A stretch of DNA of 64,000 bases from Acidobacteriota bacterium (lineage in GTDB: Bacteria; Acidobacteriota; Terriglobia; Bryobacterales; Bryobacteraceae), in contig JAFDVU010000005.1 of NCBI GenBank assembly GCA_018268835.1, forward strand, positions 1 through 64,000, in the 5' to 3' direction. This document shows, piece by piece, positions 43,726 through 53,742 of the stretch; position 1 is the stretch's first letter, and every line of letters starts with the position of its first letter. The position numbers were made by a program, and so were the translations under genes. Below the pieces are notes generated by a model, which was given only the letters and a program-made list of their open reading frames with translations, did no database searches and had not been told where the DNA came from.

Positions 43726-45150
43726 CTACGCTTTCGGATCCGGGAAGGGCATCGCATCGACGTACGCGTCCTGGAAGGCGGGATCGGCGCCGAGCGGTAC
43801 GTGGCGCGCGATGACGCGCACGCCGCGGAAGGTGGGGTCGGGCGCGAAGAGCGCGATTTTGGCGCCGAGCAGCGCGGTGTTGCCGGCGGGCTCGACCGTT
43901 TCCTCGGGGAACTCGAGCAGGCCGATGCGGCGGGCGCTGGCGCGGTTCACATAGTTGCCGAAAGCGCCGGCGAGCCACACGCGGCGGACATCCGCCGGGG
44001 CCGCGCCGAGTTGATGGAGCAGCGCGCGGACCCCGCCGGCGATCGCGGCCTTGGCCAGTTGCAGCTCGCGCACGTCGGCCTGCGTGAGCGCGAGGCCATC
44101 GGCGAGTTCGAGCGGCTGTGGCGTGCGGCCGCGCGGCGTGATGCGGCCGAGATCGAGTCCGGCGGCGACCGCGTCCACCAGTCCGCTGCCGCAGATGCCG
44201 CGCGCCGGTCCGCCGCCGATCACGGTGCAGCGGATCCCATCGCCCTCCACGGCGGCTTCGGAGATGGCGCCGGTGGAGGCGCGCATGCCGCGCGAGATGC
44301 GTCCGCCCTCGAACGCCGGACCGGCCGCGGTGGAGGCGCAGAGCAGCCGCTCGCGATTGCCCACGACCACCTCGCCGTTGGTGCCCAGGTCGATCAGCAC
44401 CGAAAGATCGCCGCTCTCGTGCATGCCGGTGGCGACGATACCCGCGAGGATGTCGCTGCCGACGAAGCCGCCGATGCAGGGGAGGAAGCCGTTGGGCGAC
44501 TCCAGGTGTACCGGCTCGAAGGGCGCGTGGGAGAGCGGCGTGGGATCGAGTCCGTCGAAGAGGTGGAGCATCGCGGTGTTCCCGCAGATGGCCACGGCGT
44601 CCGGCTGCCGGTTTCCGCAAAGGCTCGCGATCATCTCGTCCAGCGCCGCGTGGATCGCGTCGCGCAACCGCGCGCGGCCTTCGGGATGGAGCGCGTGTTC
44701 GATGCGGGTCATCACGTCCGCGCCCCAGGCTGCCTGCGGATTGAGCGCGGTGCGCACGCCGAGCACGGCGCCGGTGGCGAGGTCCACGAGTTGCGCCACC
44801 ACCGTGGTGGTGCCGAGGTCGATTGCGATCGCGCGGCCCGGGCGCGGTTCGAAGGAGAACGGACGATCGTCGGCGAGAATGGGCGCTTCGAACTGCCCGA
44901 TTTCCAGCGTTGCGTTGGCGGCGGCGCGCGCGCGGCAGGCGAGCATGCAGCCGGGCTCCAGGTCCGCCGCATCGCCGCCGGCGCCCGGATCCACGTCGCC
45001 TTCCAGCACGCGCACGCGGCAGCGGCGGCAGCGGCCCTTGCCCCCGCACGGGAACTCCACGCCGAACGGCAGCAGCAGGTCGCGCAGTGGCGCGCCCGGC
45101 TCCGTCTTCACCTGGGTTCCCAGCGGTTCGAGGCGGATCGCGATGCTCAT
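43726..45150 (-). CDS. RACo-type reductive activator of corrinoid proteins (2Fe-2S ASKHA ATPase)
   Basis: This protein of about 474 residues has an N-terminal plant-type 2Fe-2S domain with Cys35, Cys41 and Cys44 (EFPCGGKGRCRRCRVRVLEG) and Cys68/Cys72. A linker follows, then an ASKHA ATPase domain (IAIDLGTTTVVAQLVD, VAICGNTAMLHL, VLIDLGTNGEVVVGN, GGGPARGICGSGLVDAV). This layout is that of RACo, which uses ATP to reduce inactive Co(II) corrinoid back to Co(I). The ATG at 45150 overlaps the stop of the upstream methyltransferase gene (ATGA). It is the last gene of a six-gene methyl-transfer operon and would reactivate the corrinoid protein encoded at 47706-48344. Confidence 0.92.
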   Translation of the reverse strand: MSIAIRLEPLGTQVKTEPGAPLRDLLLPFGVEFPCGGKGRCRRCRVRVLEGDVDPGAGGDAADLEPGCMLACRARAAANATLEIGQFEAPILADDRPFSFEPRPGRAIAIDLGTTTVVAQLVDLATGAVLGVRTALNPQAAWGADVMTRIEHALHPEGRARLRDAIHAALDEMIASLCGNRQPDAVAICGNTAMLHLFDGLDPTPLSHAPFEPVHLESPNGFLPCIGGFVGSDILAGIVATGMHESGDLSVLIDLGTNGEVVVGNRERLLCASTAAGPAFEGGRISRGMRASTGAISEAAVEGDGIRCTVIGGGPARGICGSGLVDAVAAGLDLGRITPRGRTPQPLELADGLALTQADVRELQLAKAAIAGGVRALLHQLGAAPADVRRVWLAGAFGNYVNRASARRIGLLEFPEETVEPAGNTALLGAKIALFAPDPTFRGVRVIARHVPLGADPAFQDAYVDAMPFPDPKA

Positions 45151-46157
45151 CGGGAAACGTGCGCGTACTCGCAAAGGGCGCGGAGGTTGGCTTCGGGCGT
45201 ATCGCGGCAGACTTCGCAACCGGCGCCGGCGATGTAATTCTCTCCCGCATCGCGGTGGCAGGCGGCGACAGTGTCGCGCACGATTTCGGGACTGCCGTTG
45301 CGCAGCACGCCGACCGGTTCCAGGTTGCCGAGCAGCACCTGGCGCGGGCCCATGGCGGCGCGCGCCGCGGCGACCGGAGCGAGGTAATCGAGATCGACGA
45401 TATCGGCTCCGGTACGTCCCATTCCTTCCAGAATCCTGCGCGTGTTGCCGCAGATGTGCAGCCGGACCTTGGCGCCGAGATCGTGAATGCCCTGGATCAA
45501 CTTCTTCTCATAAGCCCACACGTGGCCCTGGTAGAATTTCGGCCCGACCAGCGAGGCGGCGGCGTCGCCTACCCCGATGATGTCGGCGCCGGCCTGTATC
45601 TGGGCCTTCGCGAACTCCAGTTCCATGGCGACCGTGAATTCGAAGAGATCGTCCACGAACGCCGGATCGTCGTAGAAATCCACCATGAGGGTGTTGATGC
45701 CGCGCAGGTCGGCGGCTTCGGCGCAGGGACCCTCCACCCAGCCTTCGACGAGCAGATCGCCACCGGCGCGCTGCTTGAGCAACGCGACGCCGTGGACGCG
45801 ATCGCTCATGCGGCGTCCGGCGAGCGGGTCGGGAACGCGCAGCGCGGCGAGGCGGGTCTTGTCGGCAAGCAGGGCGCGATCTTCGATGACGGCGGGCGGC
45901 TGGTCCGGGAAGAATTCGATGGCCGCGCCGAGGTCGGCCGGTTCGCGCGCGGGGTCGGAGATCGCGGAGACGTAATCGAAGCCGAACTTTTCCGCGGTGC
46001 GCATCTGGCCTTCGGCGAGCACGCGGTAATCGGTGACGTAGTCGAGGTAGCGCGCACCGATCTGGTCCGCGGCGAACATCATGGTGATCGGCATCAGCGG
46101 GAGGCGGCCGGTGGGCTGCCCCTGGATGGACGCCAGAATGCGTTCGCGGCCGTTCAT
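45147..46157 (-). CDS. Uroporphyrinogen decarboxylase-family methyltransferase (MtaA/MtbA type)
   Basis: This UroD-fold methyltransferase has 336 residues, close to the MtaA/MtbA length. It begins [20 protein letters not shown], as family members do, and has the zinc-site HxCG (LHICGNT) and the late Cys motif ([20 protein letters not shown]). In characterised systems such proteins carry methyl groups between a corrinoid protein and another acceptor. The start is the ATG at 46157, overlapping the DUF1638 stop (ATGA). It is the second UroD-type gene of the operon. Whether it takes or gives the methyl group cannot be told from sequence. Confidence 0.88.
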   Translation of the reverse strand: MNGRERILASIQGQPTGRLPLMPITMMFAADQIGARYLDYVTDYRVLAEGQMRTAEKFGFDYVSAISDPAREPADLGAAIEFFPDQPPAVIEDRALLADKTRLAALRVPDPLAGRRMSDRVHGVALLKQRAGGDLLVEGWVEGPCAEAADLRGINTLMVDFYDDPAFVDDLFEFTVAMELEFAKAQIQAGADIIGVGDAAASLVGPKFYQGHVWAYEKKLIQGIHDLGAKVRLHICGNTRRILEGMGRTGADIVDLDYLAPVAAARAAMGPRQVLLGNLEPVGVLRNGSPEIVRDTVAACHRDAGENYIAGAGCEVCRDTPEANLRALCEYAHVSR

Positions 46158-46879
46158 GGCTCCGCCTTGCGCGCCTCGATGATGCGGTCGTCCCAGGTGG
46201 CCGCGATGCGGTGCCCGGGCGGCACCACCAGGAAGTCCGCCTCGTTCCAGTCGCCCTCCACCAGGCGGCGCAGCAGGGACATGTCGCCGGCGAGTTTCTC
46301 GAAATCCCAGCCGCGTTCGGCGGCGGCGGCGCGGGTCTGCTCCTCGAAGCGGCCGTCGGGTTCCACGCCCATCTCGATGTAGACGAACGTGTGGTAGGTC
46401 TGCTTGTACCGGTTCAACTGCTCGTAGAGGTACACGGCGTTTTCCTCGCCATACTTGGCGACCAACTCGGCCATTTCGACGCCGTATCCGGTGAGCTGGT
46501 TGACGGTGTTGCCGCGCTCGATCCAGCCGCTGGTCTTGAAGTAGACGCCGTGGTGGGCATCGAAGTATTGCTGGTAGCGTTGGCGTCCGCCCATGAAGAG
46601 CGCGATGCAATCGTGGGCGCGCGGGGCCACCAGCGGGATGGCCCGAGCGTGCAGCCCGGCGAGGCCGTTGCCGCACAACGCGTAGGCCATGGCCACGGCG
46701 TCGTAGTCCTGGGCCGGGGCCGCGTCCACGCGCTCCTGAAGCCGCTCGCGCATCACGCCGCTCTTCAGATCGTGCAGCCCCTTGGGCAGGAATTCGACAT
46801 CCACCTGGTTGGTGGAGTGGGCCGCGAGGTGGCAGACCTCGCGGTACATGACGTCGCAGGCGATGACCTTCAGGCGCAT
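46154..46879 (-). CDS. DUF1638 domain protein
   Basis: The 241-residue protein matches DUF1638: [77 protein letters not shown] and [10 protein letters not shown]. Conserved Cys and His residues suggest a metal or corrinoid site. DUF1638 genes are regular companions of corrinoid methyltransferases, but no activity is known to me. The start is the ATG at 46879, 10 bases inside the end of the homocysteine methyltransferase gene. The end overlaps the next start (ATGA). Confidence 0.85.
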   Translation of the reverse strand: MRLKVIACDVMYREVCHLAAHSTNQVDVEFLPKGLHDLKSGVMRERLQERVDAAPAQDYDAVAMAYALCGNGLAGLHARAIPLVAPRAHDCIALFMGGRQRYQQYFDAHHGVYFKTSGWIERGNTVNQLTGYGVEMAELVAKYGEENAVYLYEQLNRYKQTYHTFVYIEMGVEPDGRFEEQTRAAAAERGWDFEKLAGDMSLLRRLVEGDWNEADFLVVPPGHRIAATWDDRIIEARKAEP

Positions 46880-47709
46880 GATTCCGCCAGCGCGCGAATG
46901 AACCGCGGATTGGTGCCGCAGCAGCCGCCGAGGTAGGCGACGCCTTCCATTTTGCGCGCGTGCGCGGCGAATTCCCCGGGCGTCATGCGGTAGGTGACGC
47001 GCCCCTCGACGAGTTCGGGCAGCCCGGCGTTGGCCTTGATCCAGATAGGCAGCGCGGTGGCCGCGCGCAGGCGGGCGGCGATTGCGACATAGCCTTCGAT
47101 GCCGCATCCGCAGTTGGCGCCGATGACACTGGCGCCGGCGGCGGCGAGGCGGGCGGCGGCCTGTTCCGGCGTGGTCCCCATCATGGTGCGGTCCTTGTTG
47201 CGGCCGGTATCGTAGACCATGCAGCCGACCACCGGCAGGCCGGTGGCGCGGGCGGCTTCGACGGCGATCGCGGCTTCGTCGACATCCGACATGGTCTCGA
47301 CGACGAGCGCGTCCGCGCCCGCGGCGGCGAGGGCGCGGGCCTGCTCGGCGAAGGCTTCGCGCAGGGAATCTTCCGTGACGTCGCCGGTGGCGATCATCTT
47401 GCCGCTGGGACCGATGGAGGCGAACACTTTCGCGCGTCCGGCGGCGCCGCGCCGCGAAAGTTCGACGCCGGCTCGATTGATGGCCTCCACCTGGCCGGCG
47501 AGTCCGTAGCCCTCGAGCGCGATCCGGTTGGCGCGGAACGTATTGGTGAGCACGACGCGGCTGCCGGCATCGGCGTAGGCGGCGGCCACCTCGCTCACCG
47601 CCTCCGGGCGCGAGAGGTTCCAGGCGTCGGGGCATTCGCCGGCGGCGAGCCCGCGGGCCTGCAGTTCGGTGCCCCAGGCGCCGTCGGTGATGATGGGCGC
47701 GGTGCTCAT
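46870..47709 (-). CDS. Homocysteine S-methyltransferase family protein
   Basis: This 279-residue protein matches the first (homocysteine) module of MetH and [47 protein letters not shown] with Cys200, and GGCCGT with Cys263/Cys264, the three zinc ligands. It should accept the methyl group from the corrinoid protein to make methionine. It lacks B12 and folate domains, so the separate corrinoid protein encoded just before it would supply the methyl group. The start overlaps the corrinoid gene stop by 4 bases. Confidence 0.92.
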   Translation of the reverse strand: MSTAPIITDGAWGTELQARGLAAGECPDAWNLSRPEAVSEVAAAYADAGSRVVLTNTFRANRIALEGYGLAGQVEAINRAGVELSRRGAAGRAKVFASIGPSGKMIATGDVTEDSLREAFAEQARALAAAGADALVVETMSDVDEAAIAVEAARATGLPVVGCMVYDTGRNKDRTMMGTTPEQAAARLAAAGASVIGANCGCGIEGYVAIAARLRAATALPIWIKANAGLPELVEGRVTYRMTPGEFAAHARKMEGVAYLGGCCGTNPRFIRALAESCA

Positions 47710-48344
47710 GCGGCCTGTAAGAGTTGACGCGCCAGCGCGACGGCGGCGGTGGCGTTCTCGCCGAAACCATCGGCGCCGATCTCGCGCGCGAACTCGGCGG
47801 TGACGGGCGCGCCGCCCACGATCACTTTGACGCCATCGCGGACGCCGGCTTCCTTGAAGGCTTCGATGGTGGTCTTCATCGAGGGCATAGTCACGGTGAG
47901 CAGGGCGGAGAGGCAGATCAGTTGCGGGTTGCGCTCTTTGATGGCCGCGATGAACTTCTGCGGCGCCACGTCCGCGCCGAGATCGATCACCTCAAAGCCG
48001 CCGCCTTCGAGCATCGCGCCGACAATGTTCTTGCCGATGTCGTGCAGATCGCCCTTCACGGTGCCGATGACGACGCGGCCCGCGGATTTGGCGCCGGACG
48101 CCGCCAGCAGCGGGCGCAGCAGTTCGAGCGCCGCCTTCATCGCGCGCGCCGAAAGCAGCAGTTCGGGGATGAAGTAGTCCTCGCATTCGAAGCGCTTCCC
48201 GACCTCGTCCATGGCGGGCACCATGTAGCCGCTCACCAGTTCCATCGGCTCGATTCCGGCGTCGATGGCCTCCCTGGTCACCGCGGCCGAGGTTTTGTGG
48301 TCGCCATTGAGGATGGCATCGTAGAGTTCTCTGAGTTCAGGCAT
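47706..48344 (-). CDS. Corrinoid (B12-binding) methyltransferase protein
   Basis: The 212-residue protein has the helical cap domain ([20 protein letters not shown], then [20 protein letters not shown]). The B12-binding Rossmann domain follows, with DLHDIGKN (Asp99-x-His101-x2-Gly104, His being the lower cobalt ligand), [12 protein letters not shown] and VIVGGAPVT. It matches MtbC/MttC/MtaC-type proteins that shuttle methyl groups on Co(I). It lies between a UroD-type methyltransferase gene and a homocysteine methyltransferase gene, overlapping both. Confidence 0.94.
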   Translation of the reverse strand: MPELRELYDAILNGDHKTSAAVTREAIDAGIEPMELVSGYMVPAMDEVGKRFECEDYFIPELLLSARAMKAALELLRPLLAASGAKSAGRVVIGTVKGDLHDIGKNIVGAMLEGGGFEVIDLGADVAPQKFIAAIKERNPQLICLSALLTVTMPSMKTTIEAFKEAGVRDGVKVIVGGAPVTAEFAREIGADGFGENATAAVALARQLLQAA

Positions 48345-49605
48345 GCACAGCCACTCCGTTGAATTCGTGCACGGCCTCGATCATCGCCACGATGTTTTCG
48401 ACGGGCGTCCGCGCCTGCACGTTATGAATGGTATTGAAGACGAATCCGCCGCCGGCGGAGAAAATGCGGCAGCGTTCGAGCACCTGGCGGCGCACTTCGC
48501 CGGGGGTGCCGAAGGGCAGCACCTTCTGCGTGTCCACGCCGCCGCCCCAGAAGACGATGCGGTCTCCGTAATCGGCCTTCAGGTGCGAGGCGTCCATGTT
48601 GGCGGCGGAACATTGCACCGGGTTGAGGATGTCGAATCCGGCCTCGATGAAGGAGGGGATGAAGCGGTCCACCGAGCCGCACGAGTGCTTGAAGGTCTTC
48701 CAGGATGTGTTCGCGTGGACCCACCGGTTGACATGCCGGTAGTAGGGCAGCCAGAGGTCGCGGAACGTATTCACGCTACAGAAGGTGCCGGACTGGGTGC
48801 CGAAATCGGTGCCGCAGATGAAAAGGGCGTCCACCAGATCGCCCACGGCGGCGTGGATTTTCGCGAGGTTGGCGATGCCGGTTTCGCACTGGCGCGCGAA
48901 GATGGCGTGGACGTAATCGCGGCGCGAACTGAGCGACATGTACCATTCGGCGATGTCGCGGATTCCCTTGGGGTGTTTGAGGAAGGGCGCCGGCACCAGC
49001 GCGATATCGCCGAACGCGGTGCCGCCGAAGGTGGCGACCACGGCGCGTCCGCCGGCCGCGGCTGCCTCCACTTCGGCCTTCAGCGACGCGACATCGGCAT
49101 CGGCGATGGGCTGGAACTCTTCGAGGTTGTCCTCGGGATTCAACTGCTCCTCGACGATCGGCTCCTGGCGCATGATGGCGTCGAAGAAGTAGCCTTCGGC
49201 GGGCATGCGCGCGCTGGGCGGGGCGTGGAGGTCGCCTTCGGGATAGATGTAGATGTCGCCGTTATCGCCGGTGGTGGTCTCAAACGCGCCGGGGACGAGC
49301 ACTTCGAGGCCCTGCGGGGTGCGCCACAGTTTCCAGTTTTCGCAACTGAAGCCGAACATGGTCTTGCGGCGGAAGACACCGTTGACGTCCACTCCCATGG
49401 CCTGCTTCAGGTCCTCATCGAGGCGGCCGAGCATCTGGGAGGGCTCGTGGACATAGACCGGGCGGCGCTCGAGCCCGTAGTGTTCGCGCAACGCGGCGAC
49501 GCAACTTACGTGGATGCCGGTGACCGTTGTGCTGCCGAAATCGATCGGGACACGGTCCGGCGGCCGGTGATTGAGAGCGGCGGCCACGCGTTCTTTGCTG
49601 GTCAT
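48337..49605 (-). CDS. Uroporphyrinogen decarboxylase-family methyltransferase
   Basis: This 422-residue UroD-fold protein begins MTSKERVAAALNHRPPDRVP, typical of the family, and has KHSCGSVDRFIPSFIEAG with His and Cys as candidate zinc ligands and VFWGGGVDTQKVLPFG. It is longer than MtaA-type proteins (about 340). It belongs to the wide group that in other bacteria takes methyl groups from substrates such as O-demethylated aromatics or methylated amines. It is first in the operon, overlaps the corrinoid gene by 8 bases, and has a candidate TACACT -10 at 49629-49624. The substrate is unknown. Confidence 0.87.
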   Translation of the reverse strand: MTSKERVAAALNHRPPDRVPIDFGSTTVTGIHVSCVAALREHYGLERRPVYVHEPSQMLGRLDEDLKQAMGVDVNGVFRRKTMFGFSCENWKLWRTPQGLEVLVPGAFETTTGDNGDIYIYPEGDLHAPPSARMPAEGYFFDAIMRQEPIVEEQLNPEDNLEEFQPIADADVASLKAEVEAAAAGGRAVVATFGGTAFGDIALVPAPFLKHPKGIRDIAEWYMSLSSRRDYVHAIFARQCETGIANLAKIHAAVGDLVDALFICGTDFGTQSGTFCSVNTFRDLWLPYYRHVNRWVHANTSWKTFKHSCGSVDRFIPSFIEAGFDILNPVQCSAANMDASHLKADYGDRIVFWGGGVDTQKVLPFGTPGEVRRQVLERCRIFSAGGGFVFNTIHNVQARTPVENIVAMIEAVHEFNGVAVHA

Positions 49606-49751
49606 GGCGTGTTCCCGACCCGCAGTGTATCAGATAAACGGAGGTGTTATGGCGGAGGCGGAGGGGAGTTTCAGGGCGCGGGCGAAGCCTAACTCCGCCT
49701 GGTTGCGTTGCGGCTCCACCGGGTCAGGCGGCGGATCCGCCGTGTGTCCGG

Positions 49752-52700
49752 TCAGGCCTCCGCGGCGCGGGCCGATGCTTTGCGGGACGACTCGGCGGCG
49801 CCGATCTCCGCGTAGAGGCGGGCCGCTTCGTCCAGCAGGACGCGCGCGCGGTCGCGGCCGCCGGCCTCGCCGCGGGCCAGGAGCGTCTCCGCGTACCAGG
49901 CGCGGGCCGATGCCAGCGGGGTGCGGTAGGCGAGTTCGGCGGCCCTGGCAATCGCCGCGCGGTGATGTTCGTCGGCGCGCTGCCACTCCCCGGCGCAGGC
50001 CGCGGCGATTCCGGCGGCGGTGCGGGTCATGTCGTGGGTGTACACGGCGCCCAAGGCGGCGAGGCGCTCGACCAGGTTCAAGTACGCCGCCGCCTCGCGA
50101 TGCCGGCCCAGCAGGGCCAGCGCCTCGATCGCCCGCACCAGGCCGAAGTATTGGCCGATGGCGGGTTCCTGCCCGGCGCGCGGCATGAGCGCGAGGGCGC
50201 GGTCGAGCGCTTCACCCGCGCGGGCATCGCCGGCCGACGCCAGCGCCCACGCCGCACAGGATTCGGCATCGCCCCGCCAGGCCGATTTCAGCACCCCGGG
50301 GTCCATCGCGCGCGTGAACCACGGTTGCGCGGCGGCCAGGTCGCCGCGCAGGACGGCCAGGTTGGCCAGCGCCAGTTCGTTGCGGAAGCGAAACACGCAG
50401 CCGAACGATTCGGCCAGCGCCAGCGTGTCGCGCGCTTCCGCCTCCGCCTCCACCAGCCGTCCCGTGGCTTCGTAGTAGTACACCAGTCCGGTCTTACAGG
50501 CCCATGCGCTGTACTGATGGCCCACGCGCTCGGCGCGCGCCACGGCATCGCGCGCCAGCGCCTCCACCTGCATGGTGCGCCCGAAGAAGATGCGCTCGAA
50601 GCCCTTGACGTACTCGCCGTCCACCCTTCCCCAGGGATCGCCCGCCGCCTCGAAGGCGCGCATGGCCCGGTCCACCGCCGCCGATGCCAGGTCCAACTGG
50701 AACGCGTGATAGCGCACATGGCCCTCGCACGACCACAGGAAGGCGTTCGGCGCGGGTTCGCCGGGCGATTCGCCCAGCCGGTTCGCCGCCGCCAGTTCGG
50801 ATAGCGCGGTGTCCATGTCACCGGCGACGCTGGCGCAAGCCGCGCTCAGGTTCAGGATGGGACGCCGCACCGGAGAGGGTCCGTCTCCCAGGCGGTCGAG
50901 CGCGCGTTTGAGGATCCCGCGCGCCACCGTGACGTTCAGCGCCCAGCCGTGAATGTAGCCCAGCGGGATGCTGGTCGCGCCGTAGCGAAGCGCGTCGCCG
51001 CCGCGGTCGAAGAGGGCCAGCGCGCGCTCGTAGGCGTCCACCGCTTCGGTGTGGCGCATGAGGCTGCGCAGGGCCACGGCGCGCCGCACCTGGAGGTCGC
51101 CCGCGCGGCTCCAATCGCTGTCGTCGACCAGGGTCAGGGCGTTCTCGATGTGAATGAGGGCGTCTTCGTGCGCCGCCGCCGCCGACGCCTGGCCGGCCGC
51201 GCGCGTCAGGTACTCGACCGTTCGTGCCGCGTCCGCCGCCGGTCCCGATTGGAACAGGTGATGGGCCAGCGCCGGGGTGTGGCGTTCCAGGCCCGCCGCG
51301 TACACTTTCTCGATGGCCGCGGCGATGCGCGCATGCAGCCGCTGCCGGCGCGCCAGCGTGAGCGTCTCGGCCAGGGTCTGCCGCACCAGCTCGTGGACGA
51401 ACTTGTAGGGCGGCTCGCGCCCCGGTTCGGCGGCGACCAATTGCACGCGCTCGGCCGCTTCCACGGCGTCCAGCGCCGCGTCGGGGCGCGTGTTCTCCAG
51501 TTCCTCCAGCAATTGCAGGCCGAACGTGCGGCCCACCACCGCCGCGGTGGTCAGCACCTGGCGCGCTTCCCCGGTGAGCCGCTCCAGGCGGCGCCCGATC
51601 ACGAGGCGCACGCCGTCGGGCACATCGAGCTGGTCCACGCGCAACCCCGTGCGCCACTCGCCGTCGGGGCCGAGCAGCTTGCCTTCCTCGGAAAGATGCC
51701 GGAACACCTCCTCCACGAAGAACGGGTTGCCCTCAGTGGCTTCGAAGATCACGCGCGGCAGAGAGTGCGGCGGCTGCCTTCCGCTCAACACGCGGAGCAT
51801 TTCACTCACGCCCGCGAGCGGCAGGCGCTTGAGCGGGATTCGCGTCACCAGTTTCCGGCGCACCAGCCGTTCCAGCGCCGCGGTGAAAGGGCGCGTCGCG
51901 TCCAGTTCGGCTTCGCGGTAGGTGCCGATCATCAGGCGCGGGATGGTGCCGACGGTTTGCGCCAGGTGTTCGAGCAGCGCCACGGTCGCTTCGTCGGCCC
52001 AGTGCAGGTCCTCGAACACCTGCACCACCGGAGTGAGCCGGGAAGAGCGGTCCACGAAATCGCGGTAGGCGTTGAAGAGAAAGCGGCGCTGCTGTTCCGG
52101 CGGGAGTTCGGCGGGCGGCGGGATATCGGGAAACATGCGGCGCAACTCGGGCATGAGGCGCGCCACTTCGGAGGCGGAATCGCCGATGGCGTAGCGCAAC
52201 GCATCCGGCGGCGCGAGGCGCGCACTGTACTCCAGCATCTCGATGAACGGGATGTACGGCGGCGCGCCCTCGGCCTCGTGGCAGTGCCCCACCACGGGCA
52301 GCGCCCCGCGCCTGCCCGCCTCCGCCAGGATTTTGCGCGCGAGGTGCGTCTTGCCGATGCCGGCCTCTCCGCCGATGAGCACGAGCGCGCCGCGTCCGGC
52401 CATGGCTTCGTCCAGGTGGTGAAACAGTTCGTCCCGCTCTTTGTCGCGCCCGATCAGCGGGATGATCCCGGGAGCTTCTTCCAGCACGAGGGCGGTTTCG
52501 CTGCCGGATATGGCCGATAGCCGGTGCATGTCCTCCAGCACTTCACGCATGGATCGATAGCGATCCTCCACCGCCTTGGCCAGCATCCGGCGGATCAGCA
52601 CCAGCAGGCCCGGCGTGACATCGCGCCGGCGTTCCACGGCGAAGCGCGGGGGATCGCGCAGGATCGCCGCCATGGTCTCCGCACGGGTGTGCCCGAGGAA

Positions 52701-53582
52701 GGGATGCATGCCGGTGACCATCTCGGCGAGACAGATCCCGAGGGAGAACACGTCGGAACGGGGATCGAGCTCCGCGCCCCGCACCTGTTCGGGGGACATG
52801 TAGTTGGGCGTGCCGACGACGTCGCCGGCCATCGTCAATGGCGGCTCCATGGAGGCCGTCTCGTCTCCCTCGGCAGTTTCGGCCGCGCCGAAGCGGGTGG
52901 CGAACCCGAAGTCCAGGACCTTGGCGTGCCCCTGCGTGGTGAGCATCACATTGGACGGCTTCAGGTCGCGGTGAATCAGCCGCGCGGTGTGGGCCTCGTG
53001 CAGCGCCTCGGCTACTTCGCCGGCGATGTGCAGCGCCTCGCCGGCGTCCATTCGCCCGCGCCGCAGCCGGTCCGCCAGGGTTTCCCCGGCCACATACTCC
53101 ATCGCGATGAAGGCGATGCCGTCTTCCTCGCCGATCTCAAATACCTTGCAGATGAAAGGATGGTCGAGCGCGGCCGCGGCCATGGCTTCGCGCCGCAATC
53201 GCTCGCGCGCCACCGTGTCCGCCGCCAGGTGCGAGGGCAGCACCTTTATGGCTACCCGCCGTCCCAACCGTGGATCGTGGCCGAGGTGGACCTCTCCCAT
53301 GCCGCCGTGGCCGAGAACGCCGATGATCTGGTAGCCGCCCAGCGTCCGGCGGGCCTGTCCACCGCCGCCGGTTTCACGTCCCGGCTTCGGCGGAGCGGGC
53401 ACGCCGGGGTTGAGGCCCTCGGTGGGGGTGGATTCCATGGCCAGCAACCGGTCCACCTCGGCGCGTAGCGCGCCTTCCGTGCCGCAGGCGGCATCCAGGA
53501 ATTCTCTCCGGGCGCCGGGGGCGAATCGCAGCGCGGCCTGACAGAGTGCCTCGACGGACTGCTGCTGGCTCTTGTCTTCCAT
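49752..53582 (-). CDS. Ser/Thr protein kinase fused to AAA ATPase and helical repeats
   Basis: This cytoplasmic signalling protein of about 1276 residues has a complete Hanks-type kinase domain at about 85-350: GHGGMGEVHLG, Lys113 in VAIKVL, HRDLKPSN at 204-211 and DFG at 224-226. An AAA/NACHT-like ATPase domain follows, with P-loop GGEAGIGKT at 404-412, VFEDLHWAD and RLMIGTYRE. About 500 residues of TPR-like helical repeats complete it, the same layout as LuxR/MalT-type regulators without an HTH. I start at the ATG at 53582 because a TATGAT -10 box lies at 53610-53605; starts further upstream (to 53678) would precede it. It is divergent from the TonB-dependent receptor. Targets unknown. Confidence 0.9.
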   Translation of the reverse strand: MEDKSQQQSVEALCQAALRFAPGARREFLDAACGTEGALRAEVDRLLAMESTPTEGLNPGVPAPPKPGRETGGGGQARRTLGGYQIIGVLGHGGMGEVHLGHDPRLGRRVAIKVLPSHLAADTVARERLRREAMAAAALDHPFICKVFEIGEEDGIAFIAMEYVAGETLADRLRRGRMDAGEALHIAGEVAEALHEAHTARLIHRDLKPSNVMLTTQGHAKVLDFGFATRFGAAETAEGDETASMEPPLTMAGDVVGTPNYMSPEQVRGAELDPRSDVFSLGICLAEMVTGMHPFLGHTRAETMAAILRDPPRFAVERRRDVTPGLLVLIRRMLAKAVEDRYRSMREVLEDMHRLSAISGSETALVLEEAPGIIPLIGRDKERDELFHHLDEAMAGRGALVLIGGEAGIGKTHLARKILAEAGRRGALPVVGHCHEAEGAPPYIPFIEMLEYSARLAPPDALRYAIGDSASEVARLMPELRRMFPDIPPPAELPPEQQRRFLFNAYRDFVDRSSRLTPVVQVFEDLHWADEATVALLEHLAQTVGTIPRLMIGTYREAELDATRPFTAALERLVRRKLVTRIPLKRLPLAGVSEMLRVLSGRQPPHSLPRVIFEATEGNPFFVEEVFRHLSEEGKLLGPDGEWRTGLRVDQLDVPDGVRLVIGRRLERLTGEARQVLTTAAVVGRTFGLQLLEELENTRPDAALDAVEAAERVQLVAAEPGREPPYKFVHELVRQTLAETLTLARRQRLHARIAAAIEKVYAAGLERHTPALAHHLFQSGPAADAARTVEYLTRAAGQASAAAAHEDALIHIENALTLVDDSDWSRAGDLQVRRAVALRSLMRHTEAVDAYERALALFDRGGDALRYGATSIPLGYIHGWALNVTVARGILKRALDRLGDGPSPVRRPILNLSAACASVAGDMDTALSELAAANRLGESPGEPAPNAFLWSCEGHVRYHAFQLDLASAAVDRAMRAFEAAGDPWGRVDGEYVKGFERIFFGRTMQVEALARDAVARAERVGHQYSAWACKTGLVYYYEATGRLVEAEAEARDTLALAESFGCVFRFRNELALANLAVLRGDLAAAQPWFTRAMDPGVLKSAWRGDAESCAAWALASAGDARAGEALDRALALMPRAGQEPAIGQYFGLVRAIEALALLGRHREAAAYLNLVERLAALGAVYTHDMTRTAAGIAAACAGEWQRADEHHRAAIARAAELAYRTPLASARAWYAETLLARGEAGGRDRARVLLDEAARLYAEIGAAESSRKASARAAEA

Positions 53583-53705
53583 GCGGGCCGTTGCGGCCCA
53601 GGATATCATAGCGGGGCCTGTTTTCCGTTTGGCCGCAGGCACTTGGGGAGAGGAGAAGCGGTCGCGCCGGAGCCTCAAGGTTCGGGAAAGACCCTAAATA
53701 AAAGG

Positions 53706-53734
53706 TTGACATCCGCACACTATGCGGGTACTCT
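53706..53734 (+). promoter_or_regulatory. Sigma70-type promoter of the TonB-dependent receptor
   Basis: TTGACA (53706-53711), a 17-base spacer and TACTCT (53729-53734) form a good vegetative promoter. Transcription should start near 53741, just before the ATG at 53743. Confidence 0.7.
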
Positions 53735-53742
53735 CAACCCCA

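Noticed and set aside
53722-53742. ATG at 53722 as start of the TonB-dependent receptor
   Set aside because: It lies between the -35 and -10 boxes of the best promoter and would not be in the mRNA; 53743 also gives a better signal peptide.
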